Below, in pieces: positions 8,263 to 15,767 of a stretch of 64,000 nt of DNA. Position 1 is the first letter of the stretch. Every line of letters starts with the position of its first letter. The notes beneath the pieces were generated by a model, which saw nothing but the letters and a program-made list of their open reading frames with translations, did not search any database and was not told where the DNA came from. The translations under genes and the position numbers were made by a program. Source of the DNA: Herbidospora sakaeratensis (GTDB lineage Bacteria; Actinomycetota; Actinomycetes; Streptosporangiales; Streptosporangiaceae); the NCBI RefSeq assembly GCF_001570525.1, contig NZ_BBXC01000007.1:1186679-1250678 (forward strand), given 5' to 3'.

Positions 8263-8963
8263 GATCCCGCCATTCGGGCGGCGACGGTCTCGGCCGTCAG
8301 CGCGCCGGTGAACTCGTCGACGACGCGACCGTCTTCCAGGAAGACCACCCGGTCGGCGTAGGACGCCGTCACCGGGTCGTGGGTCACCATGATCATCGTC
8401 TGACCGTGGTCGTCGACCAGCCCGCGCAGCATGCCGAGCACCTGGCGTGAGGTCTGGGTGTCGAGCTGTCCGGTCGGTTCGTCGGCGAACACCACGGCGG
8501 GCCTGGTGATCAGCGCCCGGGCGATCGCCACCCGCTGCTGCTCGCCACCCGACATGCCGCTCGGCCGGTGACCGGCCCGATCGGCCAGGCCCACCTCCGC
8601 CAGCGCCTGACGAACCGGGGCGGGGGCGGCGGGACGCCCGGCCAGACGTAAGGGCAGTGCGACGTTCTGCTCGGCGGTCAGCGCGGAGACCAGGTTGAAC
8701 GCCTGGAAGACGAACCCGATGCGCTCACGCCGCAGCACGGTCAGGCCGTGTTCGTTCAGCGTGCCGAGGTCGGTGCCGTCGACGACGACCGTTCCCTCGG
8801 TCGGACGGTCGAGACCGGCGGCGCAGTGCAGCAGCGTCGACTTCCCCGACCCGGACGGGCCCATGATCGCCGTCAACGTGCCCGCCTCGAAGCCGGCCGT
8901 CACCCCGTCGAGCGCCGCCACCGTTCCGTAGGTGCGGCGTACCGCTTTCAAGTGAACCTTCAT
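8256..8963 (-). CDS. ABC transporter ATP-binding protein, MacB/LolD type
   Basis: 235 residues from ATG 8963; an ATG nine codons upstream (8990) is possible but gives a non-family tail. Walker A is GPSGSGKST (about 36-44) and the Q-loop region is VFQAFNLVSALT. The signature is SGGEQQRVAIARAL, Walker B is VVFADEPTGQLD and the switch histidine is in MVTHDP. The order and spacing are those of MacB/LolD ATPases that power FtsX-type permeases. It is transcribed ahead of the permease and overlaps it by seven bases. The start lies 111 bases from the divergent histidine kinase start, with a short palindrome in between. Confidence 0.92.
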   Translation of the reverse strand: MKVHLKAVRRTYGTVAALDGVTAGFEAGTLTAIMGPSGSGKSTLLHCAAGLDRPTEGTVVVDGTDLGTLNEHGLTVLRRERIGFVFQAFNLVSALTAEQNVALPLRLAGRPAAPAPVRQALAEVGLADRAGHRPSGMSGGEQQRVAIARALITRPAVVFADEPTGQLDTQTSRQVLGMLRGLVDDHGQTMIMVTHDPVTASYADRVVFLEDGRVVDEFTGALTAETVAARMAGSC

Positions 8964-9022
8964 GGCGTCCAGCGAAGCCGACCTGCCCATGGCGGCACAT
9001 TGGTGCTGCGGCGAGAAGCGAT

Positions 9023-9040
9023 GGTAGTCCTGGCACTACC
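9023..9040. promoter_or_regulatory. inverted repeat between ABC exporter and histidine kinase, possible response-regulator site
   Basis: GGTAGT and ACTACC form perfect six-base arms around a six-base spacer in the 111-base gap between the divergent ATPase and kinase genes. NarL-type response regulators bind short symmetric sites like this, and the cognate regulator gene lies downstream of the kinase. The assignment is inference from position. Confidence 0.4.
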
Positions 9041-9074
9041 GTGCGGGCCTGGATCGATCGGCTACGGTCGGGGC

Positions 9075-10283
9075 GTGCTGACCAGAACCGTCATGTCCGC
9101 GATGACGCGTCGGCCACTGGCGTTCCTGTGCTCGTCGTGGCCGTGGCGCGCGCTCGCCTATCTGTTGTGCAGCGCGGTCTACGCCGTGACCGTGTGCCTG
9201 CTGATCTACACCGGCTACGTCTTCGGCGCCGGCGCGGCGTTCGCCGCCGCGCTGCTCGTCCTGATCGTGTTCTCGTTGTCGGCCGCGGCGTTCGAGCGGC
9301 TGCGGATGCGGCTGGTCGACCGCATGCCGGTCGACGACCCTCACGTGCGGCCGCCGAAAGCCGGTCTGCGGGCCTGGTTCGTCACCCGGGCGCGGGAGCA
9401 GGCGACCTGGCGTGATCTGGGGTTCACGGTCGTCGCGTTGTCGGTGCTGTGCTGGATGGACATCGGGCTCGTCTCGTCCGCGTTCTGGTTGCCGGCGCTG
9501 CTGATGTCGGCGCCGTTCCAGCCGAGCATGCACTGGGCCGACGGCCTGCCCCTGGCCATCGGCGGCGTCCTGCTGGTGCCGCTGTCGGCCTACATGCTGG
9601 CGGCGTGGGCGGGCACCCGAGCGATGATCACGCGCGCGGTCATCGCCCCAGGGGAGGCCGAGATCATCCGCTCCCGGGCCCGGCTCGTCGACGCCTTCGA
9701 GGCCGAACGCCGCCGCATCGAGCGCGACCTCCACGACGGCGCGCAGCAGCGGTTGGTGTCCCTCAGCATGAAACTCGGCCTCGCCCGCCTCGACCTGCCG
9801 CCCGGCTCGCCCGCCGAGGCCCAGGTCGCCGAGGCCCATGAAGAGGCCAAACGCGTGCTCGCGGAGCTGCGCGAACTGATCAGGGGCATTCACCCGCAGG
9901 TCCTCACCGATCGAGGGCTCGGCGCGGCGGTCGAAGACGTGGCCGGGCGGTCGCCGGTCCCCGTCGACGTCGACGTCTCACTCCCCGGGCGGCTGCCCGC
10001 GCCGATCGAGACCGCCGCCTACTACGTCGTCTCCGAGGCGATGGCGAACATCGCCAAGCACAGCGGCGCCCGGCACAGCTTTGTATACGGCCGCCTCCAC
10101 GAGGGCGCCCTGATCCTGGAGGTCCGCGACGACGGAGTGGGCGGCGCCGACCCGGCGGCGGGCTCGGGCCTGGCGGGCCTGGCCGACCGGGTGGCGGTCA
10201 CCGACGGCGTGATGACCGTGTCCAGTCCGCGCGGTGGTCCGACCTTGTTACGGGTGGAGATTCCGTGTCCGGTGTCCGGATAG
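9075..10283 (+). CDS. sensor histidine kinase, NarL-associated (HisKA_3) class
   Basis: 402 residues from GTG 9075; ATG 9093 is an alternative. Four to five membrane helices occupy roughly residues 28-75 and 115-190 (LAYLLCSAVYAVTVCLLIYTG, LTSALFW-type helices). The HisKA_3 dimerisation helix follows with RRRIERDLHDGAQQRLVSLSM, whose His is the phospho-acceptor. The ATPase domain contains YYVVSEAMANIAKHSGA, DDGVGG and GSGLAGLADRV. The protein belongs to the short-loop envelope-sensing kinases. It is divergent from an FtsX-type exporter and followed 274 bases later by its likely response regulator, as in drug-responsive exporter modules. Confidence 0.9.
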   Translation: MLTRTVMSAMTRRPLAFLCSSWPWRALAYLLCSAVYAVTVCLLIYTGYVFGAGAAFAAALLVLIVFSLSAAAFERLRMRLVDRMPVDDPHVRPPKAGLRAWFVTRAREQATWRDLGFTVVALSVLCWMDIGLVSSAFWLPALLMSAPFQPSMHWADGLPLAIGGVLLVPLSAYMLAAWAGTRAMITRAVIAPGEAEIIRSRARLVDAFEAERRRIERDLHDGAQQRLVSLSMKLGLARLDLPPGSPAEAQVAEAHEEAKRVLAELRELIRGIHPQVLTDRGLGAAVEDVAGRSPVPVDVDVSLPGRLPAPIETAAYYVVSEAMANIAKHSGARHSFVYGRLHEGALILEVRDDGVGGADPAAGSGLAGLADRVAVTDGVMTVSSPRGGPTLLRVEIPCPVSG

Positions 10284-10557
10284 TTCCGATGAGGACGCCG
10301 GGTCCCGCAGGAGATTTCAGATGAGATCATTTGTCCTGCCCCTGATGACCCGGGAAGGGGGCAAGTCGCCGAAGTGAGGTGGAATGGCGCTTCTCTTGTC
10401 GTTCGGTGCACGGGTTCCGCAAGGCGGGAGGGTTGCGGTTCCGTGGAGCGCTGACAGAGATCCGTTGTCCCGTCTTCGGCGGCTCTTGCGAGGGTTCTCC
10501 CCGGGGTCCCCTCGATTCTCCAGGTCGCCCGAATGCAGATCGTGAAGGGGAGGTCGT

Positions 10558-11211
10558 GTGCCGCGTCTCCGGGTAGCGCTGGCCGAAGACGTCGTGCTGC
10601 TGCGTGAAGGGCTCGCCGGGCTTCTCGACCGCTTCGGCCACGAGGTCGTCGCCGCGGTCGGCGACGGTGACGCGCTCATCGAAGCCGCGACCGTCCACGA
10701 ACCCGACATCGTCGTCACCGACGCGCGCATGCCGCCCGGCTTCTCCGACGAGGGTCTGCGCGCCGCGCTCGCCCTGCGCGCCGCCCGTCCCAACCTGGCC
10801 GTGCTGGTGCTCAGCCAGTACGTCGAGCAGACCTACGCCGCCGAACTCCTCGACTCCGGGGGCGGCGTCGGCATCGGTTACCTGCTGAAAGACCGCATCG
10901 GCGAGGTGCGCGAGTTCGTCGAGGCGGTCGAACGCGTCGCCGAGGGGCACACGGTCGTCGATCCGGAGGTGGTGCGGCAACTGATCAGCCGCCGACGCGA
11001 ACCGCTGGCCCGGCTGACCCCGCGTGAACTCGAGGTCCTCGGCCTGGTCGCCGAAGGCCGCTCCAACGCGGCCATCGCGCGCGCGTTGGTGGTCACCGAG
11101 GCGGCGGTCGCCAAGCACATCGCCAGCATCCTCGCCAAGCTCGATCTGCCGCCGGCCGAAGACGACCACCGCCGGGTGCTGGCCGTGCTGGCCTATCTGA
11201 GGGGCCGTTGA
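10558..11211 (+). CDS. response regulator, NarL/LuxR family
   Basis: 217 residues from a GTG preceded by a strong GAAGGGGAGG ribosome site. The receiver domain (1-120) has the acidic pair in LAEDVVLLREG, the phospho-accepting Asp in DIVVTDARMPP, a switch Ser/Thr in VLVLSQYVE and Lys in YLLKDRIG. The C-terminal GerE helix-turn-helix starts at LTPRELEVLGLVAEGRSNAAIARAL and continues through VAKHIASILAKLDL. It is the likely partner of the kinase 274 bases upstream. The gap is larger than usual for the pair, so the regulator may have its own promoter. Confidence 0.92.
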   Translation: MPRLRVALAEDVVLLREGLAGLLDRFGHEVVAAVGDGDALIEAATVHEPDIVVTDARMPPGFSDEGLRAALALRAARPNLAVLVLSQYVEQTYAAELLDSGGGVGIGYLLKDRIGEVREFVEAVERVAEGHTVVDPEVVRQLISRRREPLARLTPRELEVLGLVAEGRSNAAIARALVVTEAAVAKHIASILAKLDLPPAEDDHRRVLAVLAYLRGR

Positions 11212-11727
11212 TCGGCAGCCTCCGCACGCGGGGGCTGCGAAGACGCAGATGCACCCGGTTGCGTTCGCGCCGTAACCCGCGCGGGCGTCACCGCCGGTGG
11301 CCTTGGCAAGAAAGTGGTCGACACCGCCGCGACCGACCACCCGAGAACCGGCGCCCCCATCCCTCCTACACGTCATACCGCCCAGAACGGCCGCATTTGG
11401 ATTTCTGGGAACCGCTGCTTCTCGGCCCCAGCGCCGGCTCCGTCCCGACCGGGTTCGACGAGGAGGTCCGCATCTGAACTCCGCCCGATGGCGCCGGATA
11501 CCCGGCCCCGACCGCTATTCCTCCGGCCTAAGCGCTATCCGTGGCGAGTCCCAGCGGCACCATCGACCATCTGGCAATGCAGACGATCATGGGTTGCCGT
11601 TCAACGCCACAGCTGCTGGATCTTCAAGCGCATGGACCTCTTCCAGTGCCGCGAGGTCCTACCCCAACCGGCGCTCGCCTACGTCAGGGTGAGGCTCGTC
11701 GCGATTGAGGTGCTAACATTCCCTATC
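11212..11727. other. 516-base stretch without a recognisable gene
   Basis: Several frames stay open but carry no ribosome site, typical codon bias or recognisable domain. The right end holds the promoter of the HTH gene, including a TATGAT hexamer at 11734-11739 and an extra half-site TTCCCTAT at 11719-11726 just outside the palindrome. No structural RNA was recognised. Confidence 0.45.
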
Positions 11728-11746
11728 GTTCCCTATGATAGGGAAC
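11728..11746. promoter_or_regulatory. perfect 19-bp palindrome abutting the start codon of the HTH gene
   Basis: GTTCCCTATGATAGGGAAC has nine-base arms around one central base. A third half-site, TTCCCTAT, lies ten bases upstream in direct orientation. The centre contains TATGAT, a near-consensus -10 hexamer placed seven bases before ATG 11747, so the palindrome would overlap the core promoter of a leaderless transcript. This is what an autoregulatory operator of the downstream HTH protein should look like, but the binding protein is inferred. Confidence 0.65.
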
Positions 11747-12160
11747 ATGCAGCCCTATTCGGTCGAACAGGTCGCGAATCTGCTCGGCCTTCACGTCAAA
11801 ACGGTCCGGAACTACGTCCGGGACGGGAAGCTGAAGGCCGTCCGCATCGGCAAGCAATATCGCATCACCCGCGAGGACCTCGAAGCCTTCACCGGACACC
11901 CGGTGGTCCCAGAGACGGTGCGGCGACACCGTGCGGTCGAGGTCTCCAGTGTCGTCCAGGTCGACGCGATCAGCCGCCAGCAGACCGATCGGCTCTCCAA
12001 CGCGCTGATCGCCGCCGCCAACACCGGCAGCGGGGAGGGGAGGCTCCGGGTCGAGACCGTCTACGACGAGGTCAGGGCCTCGCTGAAGATCATCGTGATC
12101 GGCGGGGCCGCCGACACCTCCGCGCTGCTCGCCATCGTCGACGCCCTCACCCAGGAGTGA
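11747..12160 (+). CDS. excisionase/MerR-like helix-turn-helix DNA-binding protein
   Basis: 137 residues. ATG 11747 was chosen over the in-frame ATG 11735, because the latter lies inside the palindrome and -10 hexamer. The N-terminus is a winged HTH_17 domain: YSVEQVANLLGLHVKTVRNYVRDGKLKAVRIGKQYRITREDLEAF (about 4-48). The C-terminal half (about 65-137) is a soluble alpha/beta region ending in SLKIIVIGGAADTSALLAIVDAL, which I do not recognise as a ligand domain. The stop is two bases before the DUF4180 gene, so the two are co-transcribed. It probably regulates itself through the palindrome. It is unlikely to be a phage excisionase, since no integrase is adjacent. Confidence 0.8.
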   Translation: MQPYSVEQVANLLGLHVKTVRNYVRDGKLKAVRIGKQYRITREDLEAFTGHPVVPETVRRHRAVEVSSVVQVDAISRQQTDRLSNALIAAANTGSGEGRLRVETVYDEVRASLKIIVIGGAADTSALLAIVDALTQE

Positions 12161-12162
12161 CC

Positions 12163-12501
12163 GTGCACTTCACCCTTCCTGCCGACGGGCCGCTGATCGC
12201 CAGTGAGTCCGACGCGCTCGACGTCATCGGCGCCACCTTCGGGCAGGGCGTGACCTGGGTGGTCATCCCGGCCGAGCGGCTGCCCGACGCCTTCTTCTCC
12301 CTTCGGACCGGGCTCGCGGGCGTGATCCTGCAGAAGTTCGTCCAGTACGGCTTCCGCCTGGCCGTCATCGGAGACGTCTCCCGCCACGTGGCGGCCAGTG
12401 ACGCCTTCCGTGACCTGGTCCGCGAATGCAACCGCGGCGACCAGACGTGGTTCCTGCCGACACGCGAGGAGTTCGACGCCCGCGTCACGGCACCCCGATG
12501 A
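12163..12501 (+). CDS. DUF4180 protein
   Basis: 112 residues from GTG 12163. It matches DUF4180 by its ordered motifs SDALDVIGATFGQGVTWVVIP, ERLPDAFFSLRTGLAGVILQKF, YGFRLAVIGDVS and FVRECNRG-like FRDLVRECNRGDQTWFL. The fold resembles small STAS/SpoIIAA-like proteins and the function is unknown. Pairing with a small HTH regulator is a recurrent arrangement for this family. The 3' end overlaps the convergent azlD gene by 17 bases. Confidence 0.85.
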   Translation: MHFTLPADGPLIASESDALDVIGATFGQGVTWVVIPAERLPDAFFSLRTGLAGVILQKFVQYGFRLAVIGDVSRHVAASDAFRDLVRECNRGDQTWFLPTREEFDARVTAPR

Positions 12502-12781
12502 GCCGCAACACGGCCGTGGTCGCCGCCGCCGCGATCACGATCACCGGGAACGGCGCCTTCCGGATGGCCAGCACCCCCGCCACCAGCACCCCGGCCGGCC
12601 GCGCCCATCCGGCGAACGACGAGGTCACGACCAGCGCGAACAGCAGAACGAGCGCGGCCACCGAGAGCAGGTCCTCCAGGCGGGGCGGAATCCGTACCCG
12701 GTCCCTGAAGAGGGGGCCCGCCAGCCGGAACACGAGCGTCCCAGCGGCGAGCACCACGATGGCGACGATCGGCATGTCCAT
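12485..12781 (-). CDS. azlD: AzlD-family subunit of branched-chain amino acid exporter
   Basis: 98 residues, nearly all membrane. Three or four helices are visible (VAIVVLAAGTLVFRLAGPL, LLSVAALVLLFALVVTSS, PAGVLVAGVLAIRKAPFPVIVIAAAATTAVLRLI), as in AzlD proteins. The ATG is preceded by an excellent AAGGAGG site. AzlD works with AzlC to export branched-chain amino acids or analogues. Normally the two genes overlap. Here azlD starts 1011 bases downstream of the end of azlC, with a tandem-repeat array in between. Because its ribosome site is intact, azlD is probably still expressed, perhaps from its own promoter. Confidence 0.85.
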   Translation of the reverse strand: MDMPIVAIVVLAAGTLVFRLAGPLFRDRVRIPPRLEDLLSVAALVLLFALVVTSSFAGWARPAGVLVAGVLAIRKAPFPVIVIAAAATTAVLRLIGVP

Positions 12782-12936
12782 TTCAGGCCCTCCTTCGGGC
12801 GGTTCGAATCACGGGGGTGACAGCGGGGCCCGGCGATGACCTCGGCCATGAAGACCGGATGGGCGACTGCTCCGGAACTGCGCGTCTCCCGTCGCTGGCC
12901 GTGCCGACAAGACACTTGGATGACGCCGGCCCACAG

Positions 12937-13727
12937 GCCATGGCAAGCGAAGGCTCGTGTCCATGTCGTGCCGAATTCGGCCGTCATGGTCGAGCGCACT
13001 GGTGAGGCTGGCCAGAAAGGCAGGCGAGGGCTCGGGTGGCGTCGGCCATGGTGGCTTGGCCTGGGCGAAGGCTGGTGAGCAACCTCATGTCATGCGGTCT
13101 TCCGCTGCGGATGCTAGAGCGCTCCGGTAGAGGTGGCTATGTTGGCTAGGGCAAAGGCTCATGTGCACCCCATGTGAGGCTGCCTTTCGTCGCCTATGGT
13201 GAAGCGCTCCGGTGACGGTGGCCATGGTGGCTGGGCCTGGGCGAAGGCTCATATGCACCTCATGTCAGGTCGTCTTCCGTCGCGGATGGTGAAGCGCTTG
13301 GGTGGCGTCGGGCATGGTGGCTGGGGCAGGTTGAAGGCTCGTGAGCGACTCATGTCAGGCTGGCTTCCGCTGCGGATGGTGAAGCGCTCCGCTGGCGTCG
13401 GCCATGGTGGCTGGGGCAGGCTGAAGGCTCGTGAGCGCCTCATGTCAGGCTGGCTTCCGCTGCGGATGGTGAAGCGCTCCGGTGGCGTCGGCCATGGTGG
13501 CTTGGCCTGGGCGAAGGCTCGTGAGCGCCTCATGTAGGGCCGCCTTTCGTCGCGGATGGGTGAAGCGCTCCGATGACGGTGGCCATGGTGGCTGGGCCAG
13601 GGCGAAGGCTCAGGAGCGGGTCGTCTTCCGTCGCGGATGGTGAAGCGCTCCGGTGACGGTGGCTACGTTGGCTAGGGCAAAGGCTCATGAGCACCCCATG
13701 CCAGCCCGAGTTCCGTCGCGAACAGGG
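12937..13727. repeat. tandem array of degenerate ~90-bp repeats between azlC and azlD
   Basis: A conserved block containing ATGGTGAAGCGCTCC recurs at about 13111 (as ATGCTAGAGCGCTCC), 13196, 13286, 13376, 13466, 13556 and 13637. The spacings are 85, 90, 90, 90, 90 and 81 bases. Other shared blocks in each unit are GGCCATGGTGGCT, GGCTCGTGAGCGCCTCATGT and CTTCCGCTGCGGATGG. The four central units are nearly identical and the outer ones more diverged. Decayed copies extend left to about 12937. Because 90 is divisible by three, both strands show repetitive open frames, but none has a ribosome site and they look like by-products. The unit contains AGCGCT and GCCA-N3-TGGC symmetries. Confidence 0.85.
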
Positions 13728-13792
13728 GCCGAAACGGGCGAATGCCTTGTCGACCTCGTGGGTAGCAGGCGCAACGTCCCGACCCACGCCCC

Positions 13793-14443
13793 TCACCCCT
13801 CCTTCGGCCGCGCCAGCAACCCCAGCAAAGACAGCAGAACCGGAACCCCCGCCGGCAGCACCGCAGAAGCCGCCAGCGCGATCACCCCACCCACCAGCAC
13901 CGGAACCCGAACCCGCCGCTCAAAGAGCGCAGGCATGATCAAGGCCAGCAGCACCGCCGGGAACATCGCGTCCAGCCCCAGCGCATCCGTGTCCCCGATG
14001 ACCGTCCCGGCCAGCGCGCCCACGACCACCGACACGTTCCATGCCGCGAACAGGGCCAGCCCGCTCACCCAGAAGTAGTCGTGCCGTTCCCGTGCGTCCC
14101 GACCCTTCAGGGCGAAGGCCACCGTCTCGTCGGTGATCAACTGGGCCCCGTACGGGCGGCCCTTCACCACGTCGGCGACCGCGAAGCCGAACGGAAGCAG
14201 GCGGGCGTTCAGGACGAGGCCGGTCGCGACCGCGGCCACGACGCCTCCGCCGCCCATCACGATGCCGATCGCGGCGAACTGGGCCCCTCCGGCGAAGACG
14301 ATCAGGGACATCACCACCGGCACCCAGGGGTCGAAGCCTCCGGACACGGCGATCGCGCCGAAGGAGGCTCCGACGATGGCGTCGGCGGCGCATACCAGGG
14401 CTATGTCTCGCAAAGCCGTTCGCGATATCGAACGCATGGCCAT
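13793..14443 (-). CDS. azlC: AzlC-family branched-chain amino acid exporter, large subunit
   Basis: 216 residues from ATG 14443; 14437 and 14464 are alternatives. The protein is mostly hydrophobic with about six to seven helices. It carries the AzlC family segments ALVCAADAIVGASFGAIAVSGG, VFAGGAQFAAIGI and NARLLPFGFAVADVVKG, followed by LITDETVAFAL. AzlC/AzlD export branched-chain amino acids and toxic analogues. The divergent XRE-cupin regulator starts 62 bases away with a perfect palindrome in the gap, the standard arrangement for this transporter in actinobacteria. The azlD partner is displaced by a repeat array. Confidence 0.9.
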   Translation of the reverse strand: MAMRSISRTALRDIALVCAADAIVGASFGAIAVSGGFDPWVPVVMSLIVFAGGAQFAAIGIVMGGGGVVAAVATGLVLNARLLPFGFAVADVVKGRPYGAQLITDETVAFALKGRDARERHDYFWVSGLALFAAWNVSVVVGALAGTVIGDTDALGLDAMFPAVLLALIMPALFERRVRVPVLVGGVIALAASAVLPAGVPVLLSLLGLLARPKEG

Positions 14444-14462
14444 TAGGATGAACACACACGGC

Positions 14463-14484
14463 ATTGTTCGTCAAGGCGAACAAT
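14463..14484. promoter_or_regulatory. palindromic operator between azlC and its XRE regulator
   Basis: ATTGTTCG and CGAACAAT form perfect eight-base arms around the six-base spacer TCAAGG, in the 62-base gap between the divergent azlC and regulator starts. Position and symmetry suggest that a dimeric XRE protein binds here and controls both genes. Confidence 0.65.
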
Positions 14485-14505
14485 CGGACTGATGGAGCGA
14501 ACGGC

Positions 14506-15063
14506 TTGGACACCTCCGCCGCGTTGATCACGCTCATCGCCGCGTCGATACGGCGTGAGCGGGAGCGGGTCGGTCTGTCGCTGACCGAGCTCGCCAAGCG
14601 GGCCGGGATCGCCAAGTCGACCCTCTCGCAGCTCGAGTCGGGGGGCGGCAATCCCAGCGTGGAGACCCTGTGGGCGCTCGCGGTCGCGCTGGGGGTGCCG
14701 ATCAGCCGGCTCATCGACCCGCCCCGGCCGCACGTGCGGGTGATCCGGGCGGGGGAGGGGCCGGTGACCCACTCCGAGCGGGCCGACTACGCCGCCACGC
14801 TGCTGGCCTCGTGTCCGCCGGGGGCGCGCCGGGACCTGTTCCGGATCGACGCCGAGCCGGGGGAGGCGCGGGTGTCCGATCCGCACAACCCGGGCACGAT
14901 GGAGCACGCCGTCATCGGGCGCGGGCGGGCGCTCGTCGGGCCGACCGAGGGGCCCGTCGAGCTCGGGCCGGGTGATTACATCACCTACCCTGGCGACGTG
15001 CCGCATGTCTTCCGGGCACTCGACGCCCAGACCACCGCCGTCATCGTCATGGAGCACGTGTGA
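14506..15063 (+). CDS. XRE-family regulator with C-terminal cupin
   Basis: 185 residues from TTG 14506. This start was chosen because GGAG lies eight bases upstream and because LDTSAALITLIAASIRRERE is the family N-terminus; the longer frame begins inside the palindrome. The HTH is LSLTELAKRAGIAKSTLSQLESGGGNPSVETLWALA (about 24-60). The C-terminal half is a cupin, with metal- or ligand-type positions in DPHNPGTMEHAVIGRG and LGPGDYITYPGDVPHVF. Proteins of this type usually regulate an adjacent transporter in response to a small ligand, here probably an amino acid exported by AzlCD. Confidence 0.9.
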   Translation: MDTSAALITLIAASIRRERERVGLSLTELAKRAGIAKSTLSQLESGGGNPSVETLWALAVALGVPISRLIDPPRPHVRVIRAGEGPVTHSERADYAATLLASCPPGARRDLFRIDAEPGEARVSDPHNPGTMEHAVIGRGRALVGPTEGPVELGPGDYITYPGDVPHVFRALDAQTTAVIVMEHV

Positions 15064-15767
15064 TCGACCTGCGCTCCGACTGCGCCTCCTGCGCGGGGCT
15101 CTGCTGCGTGGAGCTGCCGTTCACCCGGTCGGCCGACTTCGCCGTCGACAAGCCCGCCGGGACGCCGTGCGCGAACCTGACCGGCGGCTTCCGCTGCCGC
15201 ATCCACGACCGGCTGCTCGACAGCGGCTACCAGGGGTGCGTCACCTTCGACTGCTTCGGCGCGGGGCAGCGGGTCACCCAGGAGGAGCGCGACGTCTCGC
15301 TCTTCCCGCTGCTGCGGCAGCTGCACGAGCTGCTGTTCTACCTCGACGAGGCCGGGCGGTACGGCCACGCCGCCGACCTCCGCGAGGAGGCCGAGGCGCT
15401 GGCCGCGTCGCCGGTGATCGACGCCTTCGCGGTCGACGAGCTGCGGGGACGGGTCGGGGTGCGGCTCGGGGAGATCAGCGCGCGGGTGCGTGGGCCGGGC
15501 AAGGAGATGCGCCGTGACCTCGCCGGGGCGCGGTTGCGCGGGCGCGACCTGCGCGGCGTGAGCCTGCGGGGGCGGCTGCTCATCGGGGCCGACCTGCGCG
15601 AGGCCGACCTCCGTCAGGCCGATTTGCTCGGGGCCGATCTGCGGGGGGCCGACGTGCGCGGGGCCGACCTACGGGGTGCGCTGTTCCTGACCCGGCCGCA
15701 GGTCGCCGCCGCCCGGGGCGACCGGGAGACCCGGCTCGACCTCGACCGGCCCGTCCACTGGCGCTGA
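15060..15767 (+). CDS. Cys-cluster protein with C-terminal pentapeptide repeats
   Basis: 235 residues; the GTG overlaps the regulator stop by four bases. The N-terminal half has a cysteine cluster, CASCAGLCC (about 8-16), then C39, C47, C60 and C65. This resembles the YkgJ-type CxxCxxxCC cluster that may bind zinc or an iron-sulfur centre. Residues about 150-205 are pentapeptide repeats of A(D/N)LRG type (GADLREADLRQADLLGADLRGADVRGADLRGA shape), which form a right-handed beta-helix. The role is unknown; other pentapeptide proteins mimic DNA or act as scaffolds. The last 99 bases overlap the convergent MFS gene. Confidence 0.8.
   Translation: MIDLRSDCASCAGLCCVELPFTRSADFAVDKPAGTPCANLTGGFRCRIHDRLLDSGYQGCVTFDCFGAGQRVTQEERDVSLFPLLRQLHELLFYLDEAGRYGHAADLREEAEALAASPVIDAFAVDELRGRVGVRLGEISARVRGPGKEMRRDLAGARLRGRDLRGVSLRGRLLIGADLREADLRQADLLGADLRGADVRGADLRGALFLTRPQVAAARGDRETRLDLDRPVHWR

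Noticed and set aside
13196-13537. Repetitive protein of 113 residues (and its antisense counterpart)
   Set aside because: The open frames follow from a repeat period divisible by three. There is no ribosome site, both strands are equally open and the composition is unlike neighbouring proteins.
12937-13727. CRISPR array
   Set aside because: Units of ~90 bases are contiguous and similar over their whole length, with no short repeat/unique spacer alternation and no cas genes nearby.
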